Assembly: GCA_030645735.1 (NCBI GenBank)
Contig: JAUSNP010000006.1
Location: 186,001-250,000, forward strand
Direction: 5' to 3'
Source: Candidatus Moraniibacteriota bacterium
GTDB taxonomy: Bacteria > Patescibacteria > Paceibacteria > Moranbacterales > UBA2206
Length of the DNA: 64,000 bases
Shown: piece by piece, positions 24,150-33,400 of the stretch
Layout: each line of letters starts with the position of its first letter
How positions within the stretch are numbered: the first letter of the stretch is position 1
Translations under genes and position numbers: made by a program
The notes under the pieces: generated by a model
Seen by the model: only the letters and a program-made list of their open reading frames with translations
What the model was told of the DNA's origin: nothing
Databases searched by the model: none

Positions 24150-25451
24150 TTATTTTAATAGCCATTCATGTTTAATATCACAAAGGCCTCTATATTTAGC
24201 TTTTAATCCTACTGCAAATATTTTTAATTCTTTATATTTTTGTTTCACATCATAGTAAATTTTTTCGCTATCGTCAAAGCAAGCAACGTTCAAATAATAA
24301 TCTCCTTTTAATATCGGCATACTATCAAAATGCAAAACGATATAGTCGCTCCTATTGCCAATTTCAAAATTATCCATCTGAGTATTATAACTAAAAATTC
24401 TTTCGTCTTTCTCAATTCCATAAAGGCCTATGCCAATATTAACACCATTAGCTTCCTTATTAATTTTATAATAAATTTTTATATCCACTGATTCACCTGT
24501 TTCAAAAGCATTTTTTACTTTTCCGTCCTTATCCAAAAATTCAATGTTGGTTATTTCTGCGACTTTATTTTTTCTTTCTTCCTCCAATTTTATTTTTTCC
24601 AATTCGATTCTTTTCTTTTCAAATTCCAACTCCCGTCCCTTCATATTCTTCAGGTTTTTTTCCGCTTGAATGATTTTCTGTTTTTCAATTTCTTCCATTC
24701 GCCTTTCCTCATCTGACATATTTTCATAAACATAAGCATTGCCCACCTCTTCAGCCTTTCCAATTTTCACAATTTTTCCGTTGCGCAAAAGCATTGCTCG
24801 ATCACAATATCTCTGCACCGTGCCAGTATCGTGCGTCACTAAAATAACCGTTTTACCCATTTTCTTATAACGATTAAATTCCGTCAGACATTTACTCTGA
24901 AAATTTGAATCTCCTACTGCCAATACCTCATCCATCAGCAAAATCTCACGATTAGCATGAATAGAAACTGAGAAAGCTAAACGCACTTGCATACCAGAAG
25001 AATAATTTTTCAATTTTTGATCGATGAATCGTTCTAACTCTGAAAAAGCTACGATTGAATCAAATTTTTCATCAATCTGTTTTTTGGTCATTCCTAAGAC
25101 AGTTGCATTTAGATATACATTATCTCGTCCAGAAAGCTCGGGATTGAAACCAATGCCCAATTCCAAAAATGGTGAAATCATGCCGTCTATTTCCACTTTT
25201 CCTTTGTCGGCCTGATAGATGCCAGCCAAAACCTTCAAAAGTGTTGACTTACCTGAACCATTGCGACCAATGATACCAAAAAACTCACCTTTCTTCACTT
25301 CAAAAGAAACATCGTCCAATGCTTGAAATTCCTCAAAACCGCCACTCTTAAAAAGACCCGTGACCGCGCCACGCACAGAAGTCACCTTTTCATGAGGGAT
25401 GCGGAAGGTTTTTGAGACATTTTTGACTGAAATAGCAATATCTTTATCCAT
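24150..25451 (-). CDS. wzt: polysaccharide ABC exporter ATPase with C-terminal Wzt-like domain
   Basis: 433 residues from the ATG at 25451. ABC domain: Walker A GRNGSGKSTLLKVLAG, Q-loop region, signature YSSGMQVRLAFS, Walker B REILLMDEVLAVGD and switch histidine VTHD. It is the TagH/Wzt branch (KVSKTFRIPHEKV). Residues about 225-290 are a highly charged coiled coil, then a beta-rich Wzt-C domain (about 300-430) that in O-antigen systems binds the glycan being exported. The partner permease is encoded separately at 34044-34823. An upstream ATG at 25469 lies inside the promoter, so I chose 25451, which makes the message leaderless. First gene of the ten-gene operon. Confidence 0.94.
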   Translation of the reverse strand: MDKDIAISVKNVSKTFRIPHEKVTSVRGAVTGLFKSGGFEEFQALDDVSFEVKKGEFFGIIGRNGSGKSTLLKVLAGIYQADKGKVEIDGMISPFLELGIGFNPELSGRDNVYLNATVLGMTKKQIDEKFDSIVAFSELERFIDQKLKNYSSGMQVRLAFSVSIHANREILLMDEVLAVGDSNFQSKCLTEFNRYKKMGKTVILVTHDTGTVQRYCDRAMLLRNGKIVKIGKAEEVGNAYVYENMSDEERRMEEIEKQKIIQAEKNLKNMKGRELEFEKKRIELEKIKLEEERKNKVAEITNIEFLDKDGKVKNAFETGESVDIKIYYKINKEANGVNIGIGLYGIEKDERIFSYNTQMDNFEIGNRSDYIVLHFDSMPILKGDYYLNVACFDDSEKIYYDVKQKYKELKIFAVGLKAKYRGLCDIKHEWLLK

Positions 25452-25457
25452 TTTTCT

Positions 25458-25486
25458 ATTGTACAACATTTTTTACCCCCTATCAA
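25458..25486 (-). promoter_or_regulatory. promoter of the ten-gene polysaccharide operon, leaderless type
   Basis: Minus strand: TTGATA (25486-25481), 17-base spacer, TACAAT (25463-25458), then six bases to the ATG at 25451. No Shine-Dalgarno fits between. Confidence 0.65.
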
Positions 25487-25507
25487 GCCGGGTTTTCAGA
25501 TACTTTT

Positions 25508-25540
25508 TAACTTTATGGACTTTCGACTTTATGGACTTAT
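25508..25540. repeat. dispersed palindromic repeat, AAAGTCC family, single-arm copy 2
   Basis: Only one arm type is present: CTTTATGGACTTTCGACTTT and ATGGACTTA. It lies in the divergent spacer between wzt and the plus-strand secreted-protein genes. Confidence 0.65.
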
Positions 25541-25545
25541 CATGC

Positions 25546-25551
25546 TATAAT
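25546..25551 (+). promoter_or_regulatory. -10 box for the secreted FG-GAP-like gene
   Basis: TATAAT with TG two bases upstream (extended -10, TGC-TATAAT), 12 bases before the chosen ATG at 25564. The -35 would fall in the palindrome arm (TCGACT) and is weak. Confidence 0.5.
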
Positions 25552-25563
25552 ACCAATGAAATT

Positions 25564-26940
25564 ATGAAAAAAATACATACAAAAATTATAATTACTTTGG
25601 CGATTTTTGCGTTTTTGCTGTCTGCCAAAAGTGTCTCAGCAGCCGCATCCTGTTCTGCGATTTCAGTTGTTGGCGATTGGAATGGTGACGGGAAAACCAA
25701 GATCGGCATCTTTAGAAATGGCAATTGGTACTTAGATAGCGACGGGAATGGCAAACTTGAATATGATAAGGATATTATTGGAAAACTTGGCATGTTGTCT
25801 GGAGATGTTCCTATTGTTGGCGATTGGAATGGTGACGGGAAAACCAAGATCGGCATCTTTAGAAATGGCAATTGGTACTTAGATATAAATGGAGATAGTC
25901 TGTGGGATGGTGGCTTAGTTGATATTCTTTCTCCCAATTTTGGAATTGAATTAGCATGCCCAGCAAATATTGGACCAGATATTTCTGTTGGACTTTGGAG
26001 CTATACTCGAGATGACATACGCTCAACTGGAGAACCTTTTAAGATCACTGCTAACAAGAACTATGTCATAAAAAAGGGTGACGGAACCATCATAGCCACT
26101 GTCATATCAACTCAGCAAACAAGAGCTATTTATGAAAGCGCTGGCAATCTGCAGGTCTATAGTACCGATGATGGCATTCCACTGACAAACATGGGTGATA
26201 GAATTATTTTTGAATCGGCAGACGGAAACAACACTGATATGATATTTGATGCCCATCGCCCATCAATTCCAACACCGGAATATAGCAACTACAACCACTA
26301 TCGCGGAAAAATAGAATTGCGCTACACGGATAATTCAAAAAACAATGCCATCTATGGAGATGGTGAGACTAAGCGTATCTGGGTAATCAACGAACTGCCC
26401 CTCGAACACTACACTTGGGGCATGGCAGAGTTGAATCTTGCTAATGTGACCGAACATAATAAAGTGATGGTGAGCATTTTCAGAACTTACGGAAAAAGTA
26501 AAACAGAACTAATCACATATTACAACCAACTAGGTTTTGATTTGGTTTCAACTCCCTCCTCACAAAAATACAACGGCTATGACTATGAAATATCTCATCC
26601 CACGATAAAAAAGGCAGCTGAAGAAACCAGCGGTAAAATCATCACTTATCAAGGCAAGACTGCTCTCACGGCCTATTCCTCTTGGAGTGACGGAAGAACC
26701 AGAGCGCTAGATCTCAATCTCTATCCTTACCTGAAACCAGTTGATGATCCGTATGGCGACTACAATGGGGCTTATTGGAATAATGCCTACAAAAGTACCA
26801 GTGACCTTCTTGCTAGTGGAAATCACATGAAAGGTCTAATCGCGCATGGCTCCGTCACACTTGCCTATGACTTCCATTGGGATTGGCAAAGAATTCTGAA
26901 ATATTATTACACTGGGATAGGAATAACTTCGGCATATTAA
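25564..26940 (+). CDS. secreted protein with FG-GAP/VCBS-like repeats, function unknown
   Basis: 458 residues from the ATG at 25564, which starts a clear signal peptide (MKKIHTKIIITLAIFAFLLS, cleavage near AKSVSAA). An upstream in-frame reading is promoter and repeat sequence. Two near-identical modules follow, each VVGDWNGDGKTKIGIFRNG then NWYLD, of the calcium-binding FG-GAP/VCBS type; their DNA contains an exact 72-bp direct repeat. After about residue 140 the sequence changes to an unrecognised beta-rich domain with PLEHYTWGMAELNL and WSDGRTRALDLNLYPYLKPV. It probably acts at the cell surface. It is followed 6 bases later by another exported protein. Confidence 0.82.
   Translation: MKKIHTKIIITLAIFAFLLSAKSVSAAASCSAISVVGDWNGDGKTKIGIFRNGNWYLDSDGNGKLEYDKDIIGKLGMLSGDVPIVGDWNGDGKTKIGIFRNGNWYLDINGDSLWDGGLVDILSPNFGIELACPANIGPDISVGLWSYTRDDIRSTGEPFKITANKNYVIKKGDGTIIATVISTQQTRAIYESAGNLQVYSTDDGIPLTNMGDRIIFESADGNNTDMIFDAHRPSIPTPEYSNYNHYRGKIELRYTDNSKNNAIYGDGETKRIWVINELPLEHYTWGMAELNLANVTEHNKVMVSIFRTYGKSKTELITYYNQLGFDLVSTPSSQKYNGYDYEISHPTIKKAAEETSGKIITYQGKTALTAYSSWSDGRTRALDLNLYPYLKPVDDPYGDYNGAYWNNAYKSTSDLLASGNHMKGLIAHGSVTLAYDFHWDWQRILKYYYTGIGITSAY
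25667..25738 (+). repeat. 72-bp direct repeat, copy A
   Basis: Identical to 25814-25885, starting TTGTTGGCGATTGGAATGG. Start-to-start distance is 147 bp (49 codons), so each copy codes the same VGDWNGDGKTKIGIFRNG module. Confidence 0.95.
25814..25885 (+). repeat. 72-bp direct repeat, copy B
   Basis: Identical to 25667-25738 at every base, including silent positions, which points to recent duplication or gene conversion. Confidence 0.95.
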
Positions 26941-26946
26941 ATCTTT

Positions 26947-27492
26947 ATGAAAACATCTTCAAAAATTTTTAGCGTTCTGTTCCTAGGTGCTTTAATTGTA
27001 CTTGCCTATTTTGCCTTTCCCATCATAAAACAGCGTTATTTTACAGATGAGCCGGTCACGCCCGTGAAAATTAATATCTCCACGGATGATTCAACCGCAA
27101 CAGAAAACACTAATCCCAATGATCAGGCAAGTCCAGAGATTTCCGATGACACTGAACAAACAGATGGATCTATCCCAGTTGAGCAAATAGATGTTTTCAA
27201 AACTATCACCAAGCAAGATTGTCTAAATGAATGCTCCGCGTTCAAAAGCACTTCCGACAAAGAATATTGCCTACAAGTCTGCAGTTCATCCTCCTCTACT
27301 GAAAATAACACTCAATGTTCTGAGAAATCCGGATTGCAAAAAGACTATTGCCACAAAACTCTTGGTATTACAAACAAAGATTTCGAAGAATGCAAAAAAA
27401 TAACCGACAAAAACATACAAGAATCATGCATAAACACAGTCACTGATAAAATTCTTGAGCGGAGCGATTCAACGGAAGATCGAAATCCCTAA
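26947..27492 (+). CDS. membrane-anchored cysteine-rich protein, function unknown
   Basis: 181 residues. An N-terminal hydrophobic helix (about 7-26: FSVLFLGALIVLAYFAFPII) acts as signal anchor. A low-complexity Thr/Asp/Glu/Pro linker (about 33-75) follows, then a domain with ten cysteines in a CLNECSAF...YCLQVC...CSEKSGLQKDYC...CKK...SCIN pattern, suggesting disulfide-stabilised helical hairpins outside the cell. No family recognised. Six bases after the FG-GAP-like gene, so co-transcribed with it. Confidence 0.75.
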   Translation: MKTSSKIFSVLFLGALIVLAYFAFPIIKQRYFTDEPVTPVKINISTDDSTATENTNPNDQASPEISDDTEQTDGSIPVEQIDVFKTITKQDCLNECSAFKSTSDKEYCLQVCSSSSSTENNTQCSEKSGLQKDYCHKTLGITNKDFEECKKITDKNIQESCINTVTDKILERSDSTEDRNP

Positions 27493-27494
27493 AA

Positions 27495-27581
27495 ATGGCT
27501 GTTATTATCCCACTTGGCCAAAACCGCATCCTCGAAGACTCACTTGAAAACCAACCAAAATCCAACACGCTAGATTTCTAA
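27495..27581 (+). CDS. possible 28-residue ORF
   Basis: An ATG three bases after the previous stop opens a short frame starting MAVIIPLGQNRILEDSLENQ and ending TLDF. No family is recognised and no ribosome site is visible; it may be chance or a remnant. Low confidence. Confidence 0.2.
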   Translation: MAVIIPLGQNRILEDSLENQPKSNTLDF

Positions 27582-27601
27582 CCTCGCAAAAAACTTTCCA
27601 C

Positions 27602-27630
27602 AAAAAAACGGAGTCGAACTCCGATTTTTT
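27602..27630. terminator. bidirectional intrinsic terminator
   Basis: CGGAGT / ACTCCG hairpin with a 3-base loop, A7 on the left and T6 on the right, between convergent genes. Third member of the TCGGAG-type terminator set. Confidence 0.85.
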
Positions 27631-27635
27631 GTGTA

Positions 27636-28673
27636 TTATTGCAACTTACTTAATTCGTAATATTTTTGCTTAAGCGTAATTGAAATTTTTCTGAGATATT
27701 CTGATGTGGCATGCGCTTCATCTTCCGGATTTATTTTAGTATTTTTATATTTTTTCAATACCTCTGCATAAATTTTTTCAATTTCATCGACTGCCTTTTG
27801 AATACTGACAATTGATCGAATTTTTTTGGTCAGCTCAGCAGAATCAGCCGCGGCATATTTGTTTATTTCCTCATAAATCAATTCAGAATCTACTTCAGCA
27901 TACATAGTTGATGTTCCGAAATTGAAATTATACAATCTTTCTACATTGTCTGCTGTAACCATTGGGCCAATGCCGTGCTCATTGCAAATCACCACCGCAG
28001 CTCCAACAGCCAAAGCTTCAATAGCGCTTCTGCCGACTGCAAAAACCAAATCATAATTTACCAGCACCTCTTCCGGCTTATCAGTCTGATTGCCCGTAGC
28101 TAAACCAACAACATCCAAATCAATTCCAGCTCTGTCGCAAGCCTTGCGAACCAATGAGACATAATTATTTTCACCAGCGCGATTGTTGAAAATCAAAGCT
28201 TTTTTAGGTTTTTCCGGCAAAGACTCCCGCTGTTTGAAACGCTCCAAATCTACAAAATTATGCACCAAACGAATATCATTTTCCGGCACATGATGTTCCT
28301 CAATAGATTTTTTCAAAGTCAACAAATCAACTATTGCATATTCCATGATTCTCGGATGAAGTGGCGGAGTTTCCTGCCAAGGCCTCCAGCCATGGCAAAA
28401 ATATACAACTGGAACACCTGGAAAATACGTCAGAGCTGTCATAGTGTCCAAATGATGTTGTCCATGAATAATGTCAGGCCTCCAAGAAAGTTTTGCTAAA
28501 TCATCAACTGTCTGGATTCCCTCTTGATTCATAATCTCACCCAAGGCGCCCACAAATGTGCTATAGGCAGCCACGGTGTGCCCGCGACGCATCAATTCTT
28601 CAGCCACCTCTCTGACATACAACTCACTTCCAGTGCGCTTAGTTAGATTGTTGTTGGTTATCAAGATCTTCAT
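27636..28673 (-). CDS. GT4-like glycosyltransferase
   Basis: 345 residues from the ATG at 28673 (MKILITNNNLTKRTGSELYV); codons further up run into the promoter. GT-B fold: the N-terminal half has RRGHTVAAYSTFVGALGEIM and DIIHGQHHLDTMTALTYFPG, the C-terminal half KKALIFNNRAGENNYVSLVR, VNYDLVFAVGRSAIEALAVG and VVICNEHGIGPMV. The EX7E motif is not clear. Predicted C-terminal helix KKISITLKQKYYELSKLQ. It stands alone with its own promoter. Substrate unknown. Confidence 0.83.
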   Translation of the reverse strand: MKILITNNNLTKRTGSELYVREVAEELMRRGHTVAAYSTFVGALGEIMNQEGIQTVDDLAKLSWRPDIIHGQHHLDTMTALTYFPGVPVVYFCHGWRPWQETPPLHPRIMEYAIVDLLTLKKSIEEHHVPENDIRLVHNFVDLERFKQRESLPEKPKKALIFNNRAGENNYVSLVRKACDRAGIDLDVVGLATGNQTDKPEEVLVNYDLVFAVGRSAIEALAVGAAVVICNEHGIGPMVTADNVERLYNFNFGTSTMYAEVDSELIYEEINKYAAADSAELTKKIRSIVSIQKAVDEIEKIYAEVLKKYKNTKINPEDEAHATSEYLRKISITLKQKYYELSKLQ

Positions 28674-28682
28674 AATATTCCA

Positions 28683-28712
28683 ATCATAGCATATTTTCAC
28701 CGAATTGTTCAA
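28683..28712 (-). promoter_or_regulatory. promoter of the lone GT4-like gene
   Basis: Minus strand TTGAAC (28712-28707), 18-base spacer, TATGAT (28688-28683), nine bases before the ATG at 28673. Confidence 0.55.
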
Positions 28713-28725
28713 AAATCCTCAAATT

Positions 28726-28760
28726 CTGTAGGGGTTCTGTAGGGGTTTCCCTCCTACAGA
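28726..28760. repeat. REP-like palindrome, half copy plus variant full copy
   Basis: A half unit CTGTAGGGGTT is followed by a full but imperfect unit GTAGGGGTTTCCCTCCTAC. It ends exactly at the RAYT stop codon (28761). Confidence 0.85.
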
Positions 28761-29399
28761 TCACTCTTCCAGCAAATATCTTCTCATCTCACTTCTGCGT
28801 TGATTTATTTCTTTCGCGTTTATATCAACAAATTCACTATAATCACTCCTGTCTTTAAATTGACTTAAAATAATTTCTGAATTACATAATTTTTCAACAC
28901 TATCATCCAAGTAGTTTTTCAAACTTGATCTAAATTCTCTTGAATTATGAATAATATTGTTGCCATTAACATAAGCTGACAGGTACAATAAATATTCATT
29001 GCTATTTACATGCACAGCCTTGAATCTTCCTTGAAATAATGAACCACTTCTTTTGTTCCTGTGATTAAAATATCCTGTATAGCCACCGCTAATGCGTTTC
29101 ATAAATTCAGATATACCGCCATCTCTCAACTGTTTTAATATGAAATGAAAATGATTTGGAAGTAAATTATAGGCAATTATCTCAACCAATGCATCATTCT
29201 GTAGGGGTTTCACCCCTACAGAGTTTGTTTTACTTTTTATATATAAACTAATGACTGGCTCAATTTGATTAAATTCTCTTATTGATTTAAGAAATCTTGA
29301 ATAATCATATTTGTCCAAAAAAATATCTCGCTTCTCCACTCCGCGATTAAATATATGATAATATTCTCCATTTACAAACTCAAAAGAAAAATTTCCCAT
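28761..29399 (-). CDS. REP-associated tyrosine transposase (RAYT, Y1/IS200-like)
   Basis: 212 residues, single-strand DNA transposase of the TnpA-REP group. HUH motif is NLLPNHFHFILKQL near residues 77-90; the catalytic tyrosine region is SGGYTGYFNHRNKRSGSLFQ with GRFKAVHV, typical of RAYTs. N-terminal YYHIFNRGVEKRDIFLD is a strong family signature. It is flanked on both sides by GTAGGGG palindromes, its presumed REP substrates, and one such palindrome lies in frame in the gene itself (residues about 60-68, SVGVKPLQN). RAYTs are normally single-copy and domesticated with scattered REP elements, as seen here. Ends with TGA. Confidence 0.95.
   Translation of the reverse strand: MGNFSFEFVNGEYYHIFNRGVEKRDIFLDKYDYSRFLKSIREFNQIEPVISLYIKSKTNSVGVKPLQNDALVEIIAYNLLPNHFHFILKQLRDGGISEFMKRISGGYTGYFNHRNKRSGSLFQGRFKAVHVNSNEYLLYLSAYVNGNNIIHNSREFRSSLKNYLDDSVEKLCNSEIILSQFKDRSDYSEFVDINAKEINQRRSEMRRYLLEE
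29199..29223. repeat. REP-like palindrome inside the RAYT gene
   Basis: GTAGGGGT-TTC-ACCCCTAC plus flanking CT and AG. It is read in frame by the transposase as SVGVKPLQ and sits in a loop before the HUH motif. Confidence 0.9.
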
Positions 29400-29420
29400 C
29401 TTTTTTGTTTTATTTTTATA

Positions 29421-29443
29421 TCTGTAGGGGTGAAACCCCTACG
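29421..29443. repeat. REP-like palindrome upstream of the RAYT gene
   Basis: TCTGTAGGGGTGAAACCCCTACG, opposite orientation to 29199 as judged by the GAA/TTC loop. Confidence 0.9.
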
Positions 29444-29466
29444 TTACCCACACATTATTATTTTTT

Positions 29467-29880
29467 TTAAAAACTCGTGAAAATTATAAATACCAGCCAA
29501 GCAAAAAGCAATGTCAAAACCAATAGCCCAACCAACCATATGATTAGAAAAAGAAACGCTGTTCTATTTAGCCAGATATGCTCTTTTAGAAATTTTGGCT
29601 TGTAATTTTTAAATCCCTTCCACAATCCCCCTGCAATGAAAATTGTATCTATTACAGGCCAAACAATGAGTATTATAAATCTAACAATACTATTGCGGGA
29701 AAAGTTAGTAGTTGAAGTCAACAACACAGATGCAACTAGAATATTAAATGCTATTGAACCCCACATAATCAAAGCCAACTTTCGCATGAAAACAAAAAGC
29801 AAAGCATTGGATATTGCGAACAAAACAAGCGCCAAAATCATAATATTGACCGTAAACTGATCCGGCCCTATATCACTCAT
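29467..29880 (-). CDS. small integral membrane protein, function unknown
   Basis: 137 residues with four predicted transmembrane helices (about 11-31, 35-53, 64-86, 108-135) and few charged residues apart from a central KGFKNYKPKFLKEH loop. No family recognised. Similar in size and build to the next gene (29975-30385); the two lie between REP palindromes. Confidence 0.65.
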   Translation of the reverse strand: MSDIGPDQFTVNIMILALVLFAISNALLFVFMRKLALIMWGSIAFNILVASVLLTSTTNFSRNSIVRFIILIVWPVIDTIFIAGGLWKGFKNYKPKFLKEHIWLNRTAFLFLIIWLVGLLVLTLLFAWLVFIIFTSF

Positions 29881-29940
29881 ATTTTTACACTTAATAATTA
29901 AACAAGTTAATCAAGCCTTATTTACTTTTTATTTCCTATA

Positions 29941-29975
29941 TCCGTAGGGGTTTCACCCCTACATTACCCCTACAT
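29941..29975. repeat. REP-like palindrome plus half unit
   Basis: GTAGGGGT-TTC-ACCCCTAC at 29944-29962 followed by a half unit TACCCCTACATTA. Lies between the two small membrane-protein genes and runs into the stop of the second. Confidence 0.85.
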
Positions 29976-30385
29976 TATTTCTTACTTTTATAAACCGACA
30001 TGATTTTGACTAGGGAGGTTACGATGAAGACGGCGTAGAAAATGCCAATTATCAGCATGTTGAAACTGCTGGATATAGCACCGCTGATGCCCATGCCACC
30101 ACTTCGGCCTTGAGAGTTGATCAAGAAAGTGACCAGCATAATCACCGGCACAAACCAGCGGGCAAATCTCCACCAAGCCTGAAAAACTTCGTCACGCATT
30201 TTGTAGGTGATGAGAGAGAGGAGAAAAACAAACGGAAGAGGAGAAAAAGGATATACAATAAAACCAAAAGTTTCCTTACAAATACCCCGATATGCTCCGC
30301 AAAAATTATATAGAAGCGCGAGCAATAAAAACACAAATGCTCCCCCTGCTATCCCACTTATCCATAATACACTTTTTTTGCTCAT
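29975..30385 (-). CDS. small integral membrane protein, function unknown
   Basis: 136 residues, four predicted transmembrane helices (about 7-28, 41-62, 73-92, 104-128). An aromatic, basic loop QAWWRFARWF lies before helix 3 and GGMGISGAISSSFN before helix 4. No family recognised. Starts 17 bases after the stop of the giant secreted hydrolase, so the two are probably one transcript. Confidence 0.65.
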   Translation of the reverse strand: MSKKSVLWISGIAGGAFVFLLLALLYNFCGAYRGICKETFGFIVYPFSPLPFVFLLSLITYKMRDEVFQAWWRFARWFVPVIMLVTFLINSQGRSGGMGISGAISSSFNMLIIGIFYAVFIVTSLVKIMSVYKSKK

Positions 30386-30402
30386 ATTTTTTAATAAAAG
30401 AA

Positions 30403-33400
30403 TTAATACTTAATTTCGACTATGCCTTGTTTGGTTGTTAGCTCAGGAACAATCAACCCTACCAACTTCTGTTTGATTGCTCGCCTATCAGCATCATCGT
30501 CATCATCCCTGTCATCATGCAATTCTTGCGGTCTAGTCATAATCATTGTGACATTTTGCTTTGGTCGATAGTGTGATTCGATGGCACTAGAAGATGTGCG
30601 CAGATTAGTGGCGAACATCGAATATGTCGCGCCCTTTCTATTTAAGCTCCAGTTGTACTTTGCCATTGTATCATGAAGCTTGGTCACCACGCCATTATAG
30701 CTAATTGAATTTAGCTCAACAGCCACCCTGCGATCATGGCTTACGAATTTTTCTGTATATTTGAGAATTGTGACATTTCCTGCTTGATCAGTGATTGTGG
30801 CTGTGGTCATTTTGCCAACATATCTCTCATTTTCTCTTTCTCTGTCGCTATACTTTGAATTCTTTTTGGATATTGCGGAGGTGACATAAGTCACTGTGGT
30901 TGGATTTTCGTCAATGCCTTCAACTCTCATTGAATTGGTCTGAGTGTCAAAAAATATTCTGGCTTCTGGCGGGGTTTGATCTGCTGTGGGTTGCATGACT
31001 GTTTCGCCGACTTTCGGTTGCAAAGAAAAATCAATGACGCTGTTTCCATCAAAGTCCACTGCCAATGGTGAGGCATTTTGAATTGTCCCATCAATCACTT
31101 CCATAGTAACCTTGGCCTTGTCAGAAGAAGGAACTCCGGCAAAAGTTGTTTTGGCCACCACCGCGTCATTTTCCACCTCTTGCATCTCCAAGGTAAATGA
31201 ACCTTCGGCCAAGCCGTCCAGCGTCACTGTGTGCGCCACAGAGGCTGACAAAGAGATGAATTGCACTTCGCCAAAGCGTTTGTATATTGCCCCAGGAATG
31301 GTCGAAACTGAAGCACTGATTTCATTGCCAGAGGTGTCATGAGCTGACAGTGCCAAAGGTGAATGCAAGATATAATGCAAACGCTTTTCGGAACTATTTG
31401 ATGGTTTTGAATCTGAAATAAATTGAGGAAAAGATGTTGATGATTGAGTTAAAATATTATCTTTAATAAAACTTCGTAATTCTGAAACTTCTAGAATATC
31501 CGCATGCTCTATGCTTCTGACAACGGGAATATTATAATCATCCAAATCTACCCAATACCTCTTCACATTTTCATTTGCACTCATCGCCAACGCACTTGGC
31601 GCCACCACTGTACCATCGCCATCAATCACTGTGTCCGGAGTATATTGAATCTTGTCCCGATATGCGAGACATTTGCCTTCAAACACCTCCGAACATTCGA
31701 TGCCTGTCCAATATTTGATTGTTCCAAGCGTCTCTTCGCCAAAACCAGCGATTTGATAAACAGAAATTGATGCTGGCACTGTCCAATTGTCATCTAGTGC
31801 TTGATGCACATCTTCAGCATTACCTAACAGTTTTGCATTGATTGAACTTGGACTGACAACATCATTTGAATCAGCTGAAACTTTTCTTTCAGAATCCAAA
31901 AGGAAATCATGCAATTCAGTTGGGTTGTCGATTTCATTGCCATATTTATTGATGAAAGATTGCGTAAGTGATCCATTTTCAAATGAAATCATTGGTGTGC
32001 TCGTTGAACTGCCATTTCCATTGAAATATGCGCTTGATGGCAAAAGATTGTATGCGCTTGGCATGTTATTAGCTAATGTTCGAGCAACTTTTGGAGCAAG
32101 CAGCAAGGGAAACCAATCTGCAGGCAAGCCTTGATCATAGCCATGCAAGATTCCACCAATTGCTTGTGGCGTTCCGACTTGTGGCACGGCCACCATAACA
32201 ATCTTGTCAATCAGACTCTCAGCCTCTGCTCCCAATTTGTTGGTCAACGCTTTTGCCAACAGCCCACCATTGGAATGCGCTACGATGGTCACTTTGCCAG
32301 TTTTGGAAGTTTCCGCCAATCGTCTCAACTCACGCACAATGTATGGCGAGATTGACGCTTGGGTATAAGAAATATTTTTCCCATCAAATGTTCCAGAAGT
32401 CAAAATATCTTCCAGTGACAATCGCCAATCATATGGCATAGCCACATAATCATTGATAATTTTGTCATCATTTTTCCATTTTTCCAAATCAGCCTTAAAT
32501 GAATTGTAAATATTTTTTTGCCCAATGAGTGGCGATACATTCACCTCATCCAAAACATCTCTTGTATAAACATCTGGATCTAGACTTTTGCCGTTTTTAT
32601 CTAGAAATAATTTTTCCACATCCGCATCGCGATTAGGTTCCCAAAGTTGATTCTCTGTTCCAATCACTCCATCAGTATACAACCGACTCGCCTCCAATCC
32701 TGGCAAGAAAAGGACGTTGGATGCGCCACTGGCTGTTACTGATGGCACAGAATTTTCAATTTCTGTGGCGCTCCAACTTTCTGAAGTATAGTCGCCAATT
32801 AGTTTTTCTCCGCCTACATTTGGCGCGGATTCAATTTCAGGTCCGGCTGGATCGCCGTACCAATTGCTTTTCAAAAGAACTTTGGTTTTGTCATGAAAGC
32901 TCGGGTCACTGCCTGCGACATTGGTGCAATATCCACCACAAATCGGACCATAGATTCCATAGTCATCTGGATAATTCAGCTTGCACTCATTGAAACAGTT
33001 TTCAAAAAGTGCATTATATACATCTGGCTTTGTGACTTTGGCTGTGACAGCCGTGTCTTGAGAATTGTTTTGGAAATTGGAGTTTTCTATGAACAAATAA
33101 CTTTGTGAATTCCATTCGCCATATTCCGTCTCAACTTTTATATCCGCATAGGCATTGTTTTTGAAATCACAGTTGCTCATTTTCACTCGGCCTGAATAGA
33201 GGGTCATAGCTGGAGCAGCCTCATTCACAGGCGCCGCGTAGGCTACTGGAAAAAACATATCCTTGAGGCCGTTATTCATTCCCAAGCCAGGACAGCTGTC
33301 CGTGTCATAGGAAAATTCATCACCCATCTGAGAAAATTCGACAAATTCAAAAATAGATTCTGGATCGTCCACATAATCCCCTGGGGCGCTGAATTCAATC

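Noticed and set aside
25399..25563. Upstream start of the FG-GAP-like protein at 25399
   Set aside because: It would overlap the divergent wzt gene and its promoter; the signal peptide begins at 25564.
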